NCBI GenBank assembly: GCA_014281115.1
Contig: JACONQ010000003.1
Location: 1,922,001-1,986,000, forward strand
Source of the DNA: Laburnicola sp. R22_1
Taxonomy: Eukaryota > Ascomycota > Dothideomycetes > Pleosporales > Didymosphaeriaceae
Length of the DNA: 64,000 nucleotides
Direction of reading: 5' to 3'
In this document: positions 40,248-52,855 of the stretch, in pieces
How the letters are laid out: each line of letters begins with the position of its first letter
Position numbering within the stretch: the first letter of the stretch is position 1
The notes under the pieces: generated by a model
What the model was told of the DNA's origin: nothing
The model's database searches: none
The model's input: the letters and a program-made list of their open reading frames with translations, nothing else
Translations under genes and position numbers: made by a program

Positions 40248-42320
40248 ATAGAAATTCTATCGTATAAGCGCGTACCTATATATACCTAACACCTTTTTTC
40301 TTCCCTAGGGTTAATCTATAATATTACGTAATCCTAGGCTAGCTGTTTAACTAACCACTATATTATGTAATTAATAATTTTTTAATAATAATAATTATTA
40401 TAATAGTAACTAACCTAGCTAGCTTATTACTTTCCTATAGTAGATTTCTTCTTGTAACTAGCGAGCTGTATACTACCCCCTAGGACCTTACTACTACTAC
40501 CTATCTTTTCTATACTCTTGCTACTACTACTTATCTTTATTCTTACCCTTATTACTTGTAGTTTCCTACCTTAATAGTAGCCTAGATAATTACTACTGCC
40601 TTAATAAGCTTCTTACACTACTACTACACCTTTAGCGTCTTATATATTATAATAAACTCTTTTTTTCTTTTACTTTAGTTTTTACCCTTATAGTTCTTAT
40701 TACCTTTGTTTTTAGTTATATTTTTAAGCTTCTATAGTATAATTTCTATATTGTGCTATTATTGCGTTATAAAGGCTGCGTCTCTTCTATTAATATTTAG
40801 GTACTAAAAGACTACCTTATGCTTTAGAATCTAAAGGTATAAGGCACAGCAAATTAGCCTAAATATATTACTAATAGGGTACTTAAAGATAAGGTCTAAA
40901 GGCTTTTCTAATAATTCTTTTAGTTGTATAAAGTTGCTAAATCTCTAGAAATTATCTTTAACTTTGCCTAGCTAGTTATCTATGTCCTAACTAAATTTAA
41001 TAATAGCTATATTGCTATAAGTATTAGACTTAGATATACTATTAGGTTACTAGAAAGTAGTTATTACGTTACTAGAGATAATAAATAAAGAGTTAAATTT
41101 AAAAGATATAGTATTATATATTAAAGTAAAGATTTAGTGTACTAGGCATTACTAATATTATAAGAGTAGACTTATATACTATATACATAGCAAACTATAG
41201 TTGCGCTACTATTAGATTATAAGCGTAGTAACTAAACTATAGTTAAGCGTTTTATTGCCTACACTGCTGCTATATTTGCAACTCTATAGTCTATTATAGC
41301 TTTCTAATAGTCTACTAGTTAAGAGATAATGTATAACTTAGTTATGCCTAACTATTTATTAACTACTATTATTAATACAGCTGTGCAGAAAGTCAATAAT
41401 AAAATTATTACCATTTTATATATATTTTGTTACTACTACTATGTGCTATGTACTAGATTTTAGTGCCTCCTATTTTACTCCTCTGTATGTATAGTGCGGA
41501 CTTAACCTTAGTTAGAATCTCTATATAATAAAGATCTCTAATACCTAATACCTTTTACAGCTATTCTATATAGATTCTACTCTAACAATTATGCTGCACC
41601 TTCTCTAGGTTATATAGGCTTACTTTATTCTTCTAGAGCCTCTTGCAACCTTTGCCTATTCTCTCTTATTACCTTTAAGAATATATCTAGTAATCATTAT
41701 TAATATAGTTAAGTATATAGTAGCTAAACTAGTAAAGGGTAAGCTACAAGTTAAATTCTATAAGCTTATTAACGTGGTAGGCCTTTAATAAACTAGCTAA
41801 GGTAATCTATTTAACGTACTACTTATATTCTACTACTATATAGTTAGCGATATTAGGCGTTTAATATTTGCAATACTAATTCTAGCTAGCTCTATTATTA
41901 TTATTATTATTATTATTGTCTTTCTTATTATATACATATAGATATATGACTGCCTGCCTAGTAGTAATAGCATTGTTAGGGCGACGAATAACTATGCTAG
42001 ATTATAATGTTAAGGTCTCTAGCTTACGTAACAATTAAATATATTATATAGTAGATAAATACACACTTAATTTCTAGTTACGGATTTTATATTACGTGCG
42101 CGTAAATAACTACATATTATATTATTAACTATCTCTAGTATAAGGGGCTAACTTGCACGTATTAATAAATAGTTATAATAAATAGTCCCTAGCCTAACAT
42201 GTCTTTAAGCTGCCTTACCTTCTTTAATATGTTTTTAGCATATCTATAGCTTTGCCTTATTGTGTTGTACTATATACTAAAAGGTCTACGATGTTTCTCT
42301 CCTAGATATTCCTATTTATT

Positions 42321-43236
42321 TTGTTTAAATATTAGAATTTTTTTATCTTTATATTTAGCTCTAATATAGGGGGTTAAAAGTATCTTTTTTGAGTAGTTTA
42401 TAACTTTATAGTTATAGCTAAGCTATAAGCTTAGCTCTTTAAATATTTAATTTTTTTACCTATACTATATTTATTTTTCTTTATTTATAATTTTCTTCTC
42501 TAAATAGCCCTTTTTTACTTTTTAATTACCCTACGTTTTATTACTTAAAACCTATATTATTTTACTATTAGGAGGATAATTCTCTTTTTTCTTTTACTTA
42601 TATTAGGGCTAATACTCCTAAATAGTTTGTAGTGCTTTTTTAATTATTTTCTACTCTTTTAAGTAGATTATAATTTTATTTTTACGAATTCTTAAGTAAT
42701 TTGTAAAAGAGGCTAATAGTTTAAACTTATTCTAAACTTTTTTTAGTAAAGACGTTTTACGTTTTCTGCTAAAGATATAACCTTTATACTAAAGCCTATA
42801 ATATATTTCTTTGTTTAAATTCTTTTTAGAAAGGTATATAAATAGCTTTTTATTATTATTTTAAAATAAAAAGGGATATATTTCTTAGTAATTTAGGACC
42901 TTCATAGTAAAGAAATTTATAGTAAGTTTTTAAATTAGGTTAGTATTCTCTAACTATTTTAGGAAGAGAAAAATCGCACACCTTTTGGTATATCTAACTA
43001 TTTAACTTAATAGAGTAATCTTTATAGCCCTTTTTTAAGTAGGTTTCTTAGCTAGGATAATTTCTATAACTTATATCTCTTCTTTGTAAATAATAATAGT
43101 CCTTAGTTTTCTATTATTTATAACTTAGCTAAGAAAAAGATTTTTTCTAGCTAAGTATAGATAATTTACTAAAAATACTAAATAGACTTTAAGTACAATA
43201 TTTAGCTTTATATTATAAAATTTTACTACTTTTATA
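42321..43236. other. T-rich relic DNA, no feature recognised
   Basis: This stretch is strongly T-rich on the given strand, with stops in all frames. It looks like one-sided C-to-T decay. No coding motif, RNA or repeat partner was found in the window. Confidence 0.5.
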
Positions 43237-43501
43237 TGTGGCGTTATTTAATCTACCTAGGGTAGGACGACAAAGGCTTTCATCTCAAATACCACGACAA
43301 AAAAAGTAGAGCCCTCTGCTTACTAATTAAAAAAGGCGCAAAAAGGTAATAATAATAAAAAGTTACTACTTATATAATTATAAACTTTATTTTTCACGCT
43401 CATTTTAATTACTCAGCAGGGGGCTCTGCTTTTTTTTGTTATGTTATTTAAGATAAAAGCCTTTGTCATTCTACCCCTAGGTGGAATTAACGCTACACAC
43501 A
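43237..43501. repeat. Palindromic MITE-like element built from family X 5' ends
   Basis: The left arm (about 43237-43365) starts TGTGGCGTTATTTAATC, then GGACGACAAAGGC. The right arm (about 43390-43501) is its reverse complement, ending GGCG-like CGCTACACAC. Each arm equals the first ~125 bases of family X. The short centre (about 43365-43390) has no content. Such an inverted pair can arise from a foldback transposon or head-to-head joining of two X copies. Confidence 0.7.
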
Positions 43502-43908
43502 TAAACTTTATACCATTTTAATTTAATTTTTTATCAAATGGATGTTAGATAAGTAGTTTCTATACTAGAGTTAAACTTTATCTCCTTTTTTTATTACTAA
43601 AGCGTCTTTTTAGTGCTGGTTCACTTACTCTTTTAACTTTTATTACAATCTATCTATTTTAGATTAAATAAATATAAAAACTTTTTACAACTTTTATAGT
43701 AAAGCTTTAGTAGACTTTACTAATTAAAATTTTACTAGTAATAATAAATGGCTTTTATTTTTATATTTAGCTTAGCTAGGTCTATATTATACCTATACTA
43801 GAGGAAAAATAGTGCTACTTTAGTAGAAGTAGTATCTTACTTATTAATAGCTATTTATACTATAAAGAAATATAAAGCTTAATACCCTTAGTTTTATTAT
43901 ATAAAGGT

Positions 43909-45074
43909 ATAAAAGTAAGCTTTGTGTGACGTTATTTTATCTACCTAGAGGTAGAACGAGAAAGGCTTTTATCTTAAATAACATAATATAAAAAGCAGAG
44001 CCCCCTGCTTAGTAATTAAAAAAGGCGTAAAAAGGTAATCACAAAAAAAAGCGTTTTTAAACTACTAAGCGAGCTTAGCAGTTTTAGCGCAAGACTCCTA
44101 TAAGCAAATTTTTTATAAAGAGACTACTTAGAACTTTACAGGAGATATACCTTTAGCGCGGCTACACTATAAGCTATTTCTCCTCTACTATTATAAGTTA
44201 TAAACTACTATTTTAAGTTACAAACTACTATCCAAATTGTTACAAAGAATATAAGTTAATATATTAATAAGTATATACTATTTCTTATAATAGTAGAATA
44301 AGAGTAATACGTACTAAGTACACTATCGCTCTATTACTATATTAAGGTTATTCTTAATAAACCTCTTTCTATTACTATCTCTCTACGCCCTACTATTTAT
44401 CTATGCATTAATATTATCTCTAAAGCTAAGGTACTTACTACTACTAAAAAGTACACGGTAAAGTTTTGCACTACTACTATTAAGGTAACTACACTAGAGT
44501 TCTATTCTATTTATTAAATACTTTTCTAGCGCGAGGGGTAGGTATACTTAACTATTTATAAGGTAGTCCTAGTGTACTAGTTAGGTTAGCAGCTTATCTA
44601 GTTTGTAAAGAACTATAAAATTAAATTCCTACTCTAGTAGAAGTAATTACTCCGTATTAGTAACTAAATCTAAAAGAAAAGGTAAAAAATAGAGGATAAG
44701 GTATTTGTTAATAAGCTCTAGTATAATAAGAGTATTGTATAAATCTACAAGATCCTTCTAGCTATTATTATTACTATTAAGTTAGCATATCTAGCACGCG
44801 AGCATAGATAACTAATAATAGTAGTAGTAATAAGCTAGGTATACTATGTACGCTATAAGTAAACCATATGTTAAGACTAGAAGCTTATAGGTATTAGGAG
44901 GTGTAAGTAAGTTTAAACTATTCTTACATTGCTAGATATTTAAGATTAGTCTTTAATTAGAATTAGGTGCTATATATAATAGTATATAATAACCTTGTAT
45001 CTTAATCTACTCTAATCTTAAACTAAAAAGACAGGTTAAAAAAGATATTTGGCAAGCTAATAAAAGTAAGCTTT
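43909..45074 (+). repeat. Family X element, copy 3, with 15-bp target duplication
   Basis: The body is 43924-45059 (1136 bp). A perfect 15-bp duplication ATAAAAGTAAGCTTT flanks it at 43909-43923 and 45060-45074. It aligns with 5358-6499 over its length: GTGTGACGTTA start, the AGAGCCCCCTGCTTAGTAAT block, GCGCGAGGGGTAGGTATACT at about 44530, and the GATATTTGGCAAGC end. Bases 43502-43908 between this and the palindrome are AT-rich without features. Confidence 0.8.
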
Positions 45075-45118
45075 AATTATAAAATTTATATATTTTATAG
45101 TACTATTAGTTTCTAAAT

Positions 45119-45737
45119 TATTAACATTTCTATTGCTTCTAAATTTTCTGTAAAGTAAATACAGCCACAGGCAAATAGTATAGGTAGACAAGGGGCACTT
45201 TCCCCTAGTAAAAAAAGTCCTTTAAAGGGAGTTAAGAGAAAACCAACACTAGTGGCCTATTGTCTGTCCAAAGCGTAAATTAAAATTTCCAACAAGATTT
45301 TTTCTAAATTAGAAAATAGTAATATGCCTTATTTAACATTCTCGTTCTATAAATTTAAATCTTAATAACTTATTAAGACTAGTAACTAGTTAAAGATTTC
45401 TTAATTATTAGAGGTACTTGCTAATAGCTTGCTCGGCCTATAAGTTTAATCTAGTAACTTAGTTAAGACTAGCTCAAATAGTTAGAAATTTCTTAATTAT
45501 TAGAGATACTAGCTTATTTAGGCTACTTTTCTTCTTATCTACAAAGATTGGTTTTTTAGTGTTTAAAAACCAGAGGAGGAGAGGGCGAGATTCGAACTCG
45601 CTAAGGAGTCTAAGTTTTCGCTTATTTCTAGACTAAAATCCTCGCTTATGGTCCTCCACCACAGCGTAGATTCACTATCTAGACTTCTGCTATACTTAGA
45701 CGATCTGACGCCCGTACCCACCACGATACGCCCCTCC
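45119..45737 (-). mobile_element. tRNA-related SINE-like retroposon, copy 2
   Basis: This 619-bp copy of the element at 7166-7795 is flanked by a perfect 12-bp duplication TAGTTTCTAAAT (45107-45118, 45738-45749). The minus-strand T-arm GCGAG-TTCGAAT-CTCGC lies at 45585-45601. Both copies end at the same base at their 5' side (GGGGCGTATCG on the minus strand), so neither is 5'-truncated. Confidence 0.8.
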
Positions 45738-45749
45738 TAGTTTCTAAAT

Positions 45750-46690
45750 ACTTTACAAAAGAATATTCTCTTTTAAATTTCTATTTTTTTACATAAATAC
45801 CTTTAAAAGTTGCTTATAAATTAACCTCTATAGTTAGAAGTTATAGTATTAGTGAGCTAATAGTAGGCTATAATATACTAAGAAAATATCTTTGTTATAG
45901 TTTCTACTTTTAAGTTTAGTAAGGGGACTAAAACTATTTCTTTCTCTAATCTATTATATACTACTATTATGTTTATATTCTTTTTACTTATAAAGAGTTT
46001 AATAATAAAGCTTATAGAGATTTCCTTTTATCTTTGATTAGAAAAGGGAAAAGTTTTAGTAACTTTTATTTTATATTCTTCTATAGCTTAGTTCTTTTTT
46101 ATATATTCTAATTTTTAATTAATTTATATATAAAGTTTAATATTTCTAAAAAAATTATAATTTAGTAACTATTTTATAAGTAATCTCTTTCTATAAATAT
46201 CTAACTATAGAGGAGTTATAGACTATAGTAACTAGTATTATTTATAAAGATTTCTAGTTTAAAACCTATCTTTATTTCTAGTATTAGAGGTAACTAGTAT
46301 TATTAATATTATACTTTTATATAGTAATTTTTAAGTTTAAAAACAGAGAAAAGTACGCCCATAGTAGAAAATATACTTTTTACTTTCTTTAATATAAAAT
46401 CTCTTTTTAAGTTATAAAACTATAGTTCATCTAAGTTTAGGTCTACTAGAGAGTATATTTTAAGTTTAAAAGAAAACTCTTTTACTAAGTAAAAAGAAAG
46501 AACTAGCGTTTCTTATATTTACCTTTAATTTTTCTTTTTTAAAATAGTTAAGCCATTTAAGTAAGGCTTATATTACTAGGATTATAAATATTTAAAACTC
46601 TATATTTATATTCTTTAAAAGGCTCTTTTAAAGAGTTAGATTTTATAAGACTTAACTTGTTTATTTTTAGTATTTATAGGTATATATTCG
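45750..46690. other. AT-rich relic DNA, no feature recognised
   Basis: T-rich sequence with stops in all frames. No recognisable domain or repeat partner was found. Confidence 0.5.
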
Positions 46691-46910
46691 TTGGCTTACT
46701 AAACACCTTTTTTAACATTTTTTTAGTTTAAGGTTAAAGTAGGTTAAGATAGAAGGTTATATATACTATATATAGTACCTAAATCTAATTAATAACCAAC
46801 CTTAAATATTATCTAATAATGTAATAATAGTTTAAACTTTAAACTTACTTGCACTTTGCCTAGACCTTATAAGCTTCCTACTTATATAATATTTACTTAT
46901 ACTATACATA

Positions 46911-48736
46911 ACGTGTTTATAAGCGTGCCGTTAGTATAAGCGAGCCGTCAACCCTACTAACTTTCTACACTTAAAAAGCCACGTAGTTTAACAACACATT
47001 AAAATTCTATTAATATAATAGCTTTCCTAAATTAAGCAGTATCTATAGAAGCCTTCTTGCACGTACGTAAGTTGTGCCCAGGCTCCCTGCAGCGCGTGCA
47101 GCGCGCTGAAGCCTGCCGGCTCGCACCTGACCGCGCCTGGCTATACCGCGTTTCTCCCTCTAGTTGCTGCTCAACAGCCTTCTAAGCAATAATATCCTCT
47201 CCCTCTGCCTTTAATAGAGTGCCTTACTTCTAGATCCGCTTCTTTTTGCGCTATTTACGCGTTATAGCTGCCTTATTTGCCCTTTGTAGACTAGCTATCT
47301 TATCGCGCATAATCGCCATCAAATGCGCCATTCTCTCAGCCCCTCTTATAAGCTAATTAAGCGACTAGATAACTAATATAGAAGACGATCCTTAATGCCT
47401 TTAGATCCGCTTATAAACTAGAGTTAACTAAGCGCCTAGCTCACGCGCGTTGCTTGGTGTTGCAGACTCCTATAGGGTCTCTAGTAGGGCTGCTAGCGAC
47501 GGCGTACAAAGCTTCATATTAAGCTTTAATATCACCGCCTCTAGATTGTGTGGGACTAGCCTAGCGCCTCAAAAGCTTGCGCAAATATTCTCCTTTGTAA
47601 TTAACTAGTTGTAGGCGGCGCGGAAGGCTAGTAGGAACTTAAGCTTAGTAATATGGTTAATGTGGTCGCGTATCAGGCCCTTAACCTGGCGCCCGTACGC
47701 CCGCTTCAACGGCGAGAAACAGCCAACATTAAGCGGTTGCAAAAGGTGTGACAAATATAGTAGCATATAAAGAGTGTAGATTTTGTTCTTCTTACAGATC
47801 TCCTAGAATTTAAGCGAGTTATAACTCTTATAGCTGTTAAGTATTAGTAGCTAACGCGCGCCCACTCTACGCTCTACTGTATGCTTAATAAAATGCTATA
47901 GCCAGGCAACACCAAGCTCGTTCGTAGTCCAGCTATTGTTGCTAAGACTAATAGCCCAGTCACCTAGTATATTGTCGCCCTCGTACTAGGCAGAGAGGTG
48001 GTACTGGCCAGCGAAGATAATAAAGGGCGGGATTGCCCACCCAGCAGCGTTAATTCCGTGGATCGCCGTCACCCACTTACGATTGCCTGGCTAGATCGCT
48101 TTTGGCTGGCCACGCCTCTCTAAGCCAGTAATAACTAGCTAGGAGGATATTTTACCCATTAGAAAGCCAGTCTTGTCGAAGTTGAAGGTATCCTTGTCGC
48201 AGATACCGTAGGTGGCCTTTGTACGTGCTACTAGCTCAAACCAGGCCTATATAACCGTTGGGTCCTTGTAGAGGGCTCGCTGTCAATCATAGGGTCGATT
48301 AAATCGCGTTATGAGGCTGTCTGTTCGCTTAACAAAGTTTCTAGGCCACTGCTAGCCAACGTGGCCTGCGCTGCGCTTAGTGAGCAGCTTATTCGCTATA
48401 TCTCGTACAGCACCTAGAGTGGGCGCAAAGCCTCGCGAATCTTGGTCAAGTATTTGCTCAACAATCACCTCCTCTTCTAGCTTGGTAAGCTTCTTTGATT
48501 TGGGCTGGTAATCGCGTCGCGCAGCGTTAATCGAGGGACGTTAAACGTTAAGGCAGCGCGATTTTCGCTCTAAATCTGATTTTTATTAATAGCTGAGATA
48601 GCAAGGAAGATATCTCCTTCGTTATAGGGCAATTAAGTTGTAGTTAGTTGAGGCATTGTAGTTTGCTTATCGCGCGTTACGGAAAGTTAGTGAGGTTAAC
48701 GGCTCGCTTGTACTGACGGCACGCTTGTAAACACGT
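46911..48736 (-). mobile_element. pogo/Fot-type Tc1/mariner transposon
   Basis: This 1826-bp element is flanked by TA (46909-46910, 48737-48738). Its inverted repeats start ACGTGTTTATAAGCGTGCCG on the left and continue for about 55 bases to AACTTTC. The right end, 48682-48736, is the complement with only transition differences. It encodes one minus-strand transposase. It keeps much more GC than its surroundings, so it is only lightly mutated by RIP. Confidence 0.9.
47032..48656 (-). pseudogene. pogo/Fot-type DDE transposase with C-terminal zinc knuckle (broken)
   Basis: Starts ATG at 48656 (MPQLTTT). The N-terminus shows a psq/CENP-B-like DNA-binding region. A frameshift lies near 48510, where the frame passes from TLRD to DYQPKSKKL. 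The catalytic core gives FNFDKTGFLMG (first Asp, about 48170) and GNRKWVTAIHGINAAG (about 48070). The second Asp region reads LLILNSYKSY, with Asn for Asp, and LQPLNVGCFSPLKRAYG (about 47710) has Asn for the third Asp. The C-terminus carries a CCHC knuckle, CTRCREPGHNLRTC (about 47060-47100), found in some Fot-like transposases. Several CAG/TGG-to-TAG stops interrupt it. Both Asp-to-Asn changes are G-to-A on the coding strand, so the protein would be dead even if translated. Confidence 0.87.
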
Positions 48737-48868
48737 TAGTCTACTTAAATTGTTACTATTAGTATTATTAACTATCTATGCTTACACGCTACTAATATAG
48801 TATATTTACTTAAATAAGCTAATATTACTATAATAGCTAAAAGAATTTTATAGATCTATATAACACTC

Positions 48869-49630
48869 TTTATCCGTACACCGTATAGGCAAGGGCACCT
48901 AAGGGGGTTAAGGTTTTAATATTGTCGCATAATAGCATTATATAGGAATTATATAATGCTTGTGCACTGCGGCTTATATATTGCAGGATCTTCTTCTTTC
49001 TATCTATACCCTTTCTAGAGATAAGTAATAAAAACCAAGTTAGTTCTGTTATGTTATTTTCTTTCCTTATATAAATATTACGTATACTCTCTATACTTGC
49101 TAGTATAGAGTATTAGATATTAATATCTATATAGCTGGCTATAGAGCCTATTTAATACTAATTAGTAGTTAACTAACCCTTAACTGCAAATTAGCAAAAG
49201 TAAAAATAGATTATTTAGTTTATTATTAGCTATATAATTTATTTTATTATACCTTATTTTTATATATAAGAGGATAGTAGATTAAATCTTTATAAAGTTA
49301 GTAAGTACCTATTACTGCTATATAAAATAAGGAAAGCGAATGTATAAGATATACAAAACGTATCCTTATCTATAAAAATAGTGGATTAATTCTTTAATTA
49401 AGTTAGTAAGTAGATATTACTACTATATAAGATTTAGAAGAAGATAGTATACTAAGCACATTACTAGTAACTATATAAATATATAGTTAGATAATAATAA
49501 ACTCTAATAAAGCGTAAGCATTTATATAACTAATATATTAAATAAACTAGTTATGTAATAACTACCCTTACTACTACTTTGCACAAAGCCCTCACCTTTA
49601 CTACCTCTACCTTATAAAATAATACTAATA
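48869..49630. other. AT-rich relic DNA before the Copia remnant
   Basis: No gene recognised. If the Copia remnant kept a 5' LTR it should lie here, but no partner to the sequence after 52864 could be matched by eye. Confidence 0.4.
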
Positions 49631-52600
49631 TGCCTAAATATACTAGACTATATAATAAGTATACTAAAGGGATAGGAATATTAGAGGCAACACTGCGCAA
49701 GAGAATAAGACCTAAGTACTAAAAGAATAATATTAACCTAGCAGATAATCCCTTTCTATTAGAAATGCGATTATACGCAATATGTACTATTATTAATTAT
49801 TATTTATTATAATTATAAGGGATAGCTTTTTGAGAAGTATTTTAGGAAGACTTTAAAAGATTGGAAGAATACTATTTTTTAAAGTTAAACTATGCGTTTA
49901 GAAGAGAGCTTATTATAGTCTCAGAAGAAAAAACATTATACTAAAAATAAATACTAGAGCTATAAGAGCTAGCAAACTATATAAAGTAGCCTAAGGCAAT
50001 ATAGATATTACTTATATATAACTATCTTTACTAGCTCGCTTAACTTCTTATACGCAAATACTACAACTAATCTTAAAAACACTTAAGCTAGTTAGACTAT
50101 TATATAAACCTAAATAGAGTAAGCTACTATTACTATAAGCATCTACACAGCTATAGGTCCTTATAGATATCTTAAAAGAACCTTTGCATAAGTACTAAAG
50201 ATAATCTTATTAATACAAATAACTAAATAATCTACCACTCTTTATATATAGTACGTAACTATTATTCTATCTACTTACTTATAATTATTAAATACTATAT
50301 AGAATAGAACTACTACTAGTTAAATATAAATTATAGGCACTATATCAATCTATATAAACTAAGGCTATGCTATAATCTAACCTATATAAGCTTTTACCTA
50401 AGCATAACCTATCTCCTTAGAGAATTCTAGCTAACAAAATAATCTAATTTTAAAAGGCATAGAATAAGAATAATAACTATACTAGAATTGTATATAATAT
50501 TTTAGTAGATAAGACTAGAATTATTATAAATCTATACAGACGCCTAAATATTGCTAAGGATTAATACCTAAATATCTTTCTAGATATTCTTACTAGCTAT
50601 GCCGCATAGTATTACCTCTATACTATTTGTCCTAGATAATTATAGAAGTGCTTGTACAAAGTACTTAATAGTTACTTTAATACTACTATTAACTATAATT
50701 AGTATTAGATAGACTAAAATACAATAACTTTTATATAATACTAGTGCAAGAACCCTAATAAAAGTCTGTACAAAGTCCTAGAGGCAATAATTAATAGGCT
50801 GACCCTTATATAGAAAGTATTAAGTGCAGACTTTACTAGGAAAATTCCTCTTTATACTACTATTATATAAGTATGCTATAAACATCTAAAGCTAGAGTAG
50901 GTTATATTTACCCCTAAGCCTATCTATAAAGCCCTATTTACTAATCTCTATGCGTTAATTTAAGTTATAATTAATTACTAATCTAATTAGTACCTATAAG
51001 AGGCTAATACATACTATACTAATTACAACTATAACTTTCCTATATAAAATAGAACATTACTAGGCCATTATAGAAAAGGATTTTATAGATAATTTGCACT
51101 ATTATTATTGCAATTTAGATTCTAATTAAATAATAGTTATATAAGACTAAAGAAGTGTTTTATATACTATATTAAAGGTTATTAGTCTTCTACTTATTTA
51201 TATAATAAGCGTACCTGCGTAATAAGATAGTATATTACCTTTTATAAAGAGTATAATAATAAAACGCCTTTGTACAAAATTATTTAGCCCTATATCTAGA
51301 ATATAGAAGGGTATAATAATAAGTATCCTACTTTGTATAAAGAAGAGGAGCAAAGTAAAAATAATAAAAGTAGTAATAATTAAGTGGTCTACCTAACTAC
51401 TACTACCTATCTTTATCACATAACTAGTAAACATATCTATAAGATAGAGCTAGAGGAGTGTATAGAATAGTTTATTCTTAAAAATTAATACTATATAATA
51501 TACTAAGGTAAAATATAAAATATAGGTATAGTAAGAATTTCCACTATTAGTAAAGTATAGCTAGAGGCATATATATAAGAGAATCTCTATATAAAGACTA
51601 ATTAGATATTTAGCAATGCTAATATTAGCTTTAAAGGTTAGAATCTATAAGAATCTCTAGGAGCTATATAAATTATAAATCTAATAGGAATAGTTACCTA
51701 CTATATTCTAAGCACTCTAACCCTATTTCTACTATTACTAGCAGATACTAATAAGCTAGGTGCCTACTTTAATAATATTCTAGATATTATTATATAAAAG
51801 GACAGCACAACTATATCTATTATACATAAATAGAAACACTCTTTTTTAATATTGGTAAGAAAGAAACTATATCTTTCTTTACTAAATAAGAACTTTATTA
51901 CCTTTATTAATAATTTAAATATCTCTATATAGAAAGACTTTAAACGATACTTACTAATACTAGCTCTAAAGTAGATACTACTATACTAAATAAAATTTAG
52001 AAGTTTGCCACTACTATTAATTGCATAAATAAGCCCTATATTGCTTTACGTTTACTATTAAGGATAATACCTACTTTAACTATAAGATTATTATTAATAT
52101 TATACGCATTAGAACTAGAAACACAGCATATATTATAAATATAGATATATTATTTTAAGCTATAATTTTCTTAAAATTAATATCTATATAAGATATATAG
52201 GAAGCCCTCTATAAATGCTAGATTAATATATACTAAGGTCTACCTAACGATATTATATATAACCTAGGTATAAACTTTATATTAGACAAGTTTAGAAACT
52301 ACGCAAAGATTATTAGCGCAATTTATAGGCAAATACCTATAGAAGTATATTAGGTAATAGAGAAGGTTAAGTGTTTATATATACCTCTCTATAAAGCCTT
52401 TAATATTCTTAAAACTAAACTAGAAAATTATATAAATAAGAAGAATATCCTCTAAATAGCTGTTAAAGCTATTAATAATACTATAGGCCTAAATAGACTT
52501 ATACCTACACTACTAGTCTTTAGCGTATATTTTAGAATTAGTATAGATTCTTCTCTATTACTTAATATTATTACACGTACAAATACTATATAAAAAGCAA

Positions 52601-52830
52601 TAAAAATATTATATAAAAAAGAAATAAAACTAATATTAATTATATGCTAAACACCTATAATAGTCTATTAGTAGCGTACAAAATCCTTAAGCTTCTACTT
52701 AGATCTAAGGTTATAGTTTAGAATGAGAAAGGCAGATAAATAGGCCTATACAAAATTACGGGCATTAAAAATAGAGATATAATCCTTGACCTAAAAAATA
52801 GTTTAATAAAGTTTTACTCTCTATAATGAT
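49631..52830 (+). pseudogene. Copia-type polyprotein remnant ending after integrase
   Basis: ATG at 49631 opens MPKYTRLYNKYTKG, and AT-rich sequence with frequent TAA/TAG follows. From about 51640 a fungal Copia integrase module can be read: LADTNKLGAYFNNI (about 51750), a Gag-pre-integrase-like stretch with VDTTILNKI (about 51965), the core INIDIL (about 52140), NLGINF (Asp changed to Asn, about 52265), and the IEKVKCLYIPLYKAF segment with the Glu (about 52355). The conserved C-terminal IAVKAINNTIGLNRLIPTLL (about 52450-52515) and the GLYKITGI..RDIILDL tail (about 52740-52795) follow. Reverse transcriptase and RNase H, which should come next, are missing; the sequence passes within 60 bases into GC-balanced DNA. 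Confidence 0.75.
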
Positions 52831-52855
52831 AAGATGGCAATTTGGCTGTCGTTTT

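Larger units (their letters stand above)
26985..42320. repeat. Family ABC repeat, copy 2, interrupted by Gypsy-2
   Basis: A perfect 14-bp duplication TATTCCTATTTATT (26985-26998 and 42307-42320) bounds this copy. Its parts are 26999-27415 and 40252-42306; removing Gypsy-2 leaves about 2.47 kb. The left part matches 209-660 and the right part (about 42000-42306) matches 1180-1494. The middle (about 40300-41900) is absent from copy 1 and includes the inverted partner of 4165-4860. An ATT microsatellite lies at about 41893-41925. No protein domain was recognised. Confidence 0.75.
46691..48868 (-). repeat. Family X copy, inverted and truncated, split by a pogo element
   Basis: Bases 46691-46910 and 48739-48868 are the reverse complement of about 6160-6490, i.e. 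the 3' part of family X. They are interrupted exactly by the TA-flanked transposon at 46911-48736. Similarity stops at 48868, so the copy lacks its 5' ~800 bases, as target-primed retroposons often do. No clear target duplication was found for this copy. Confidence 0.65.
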
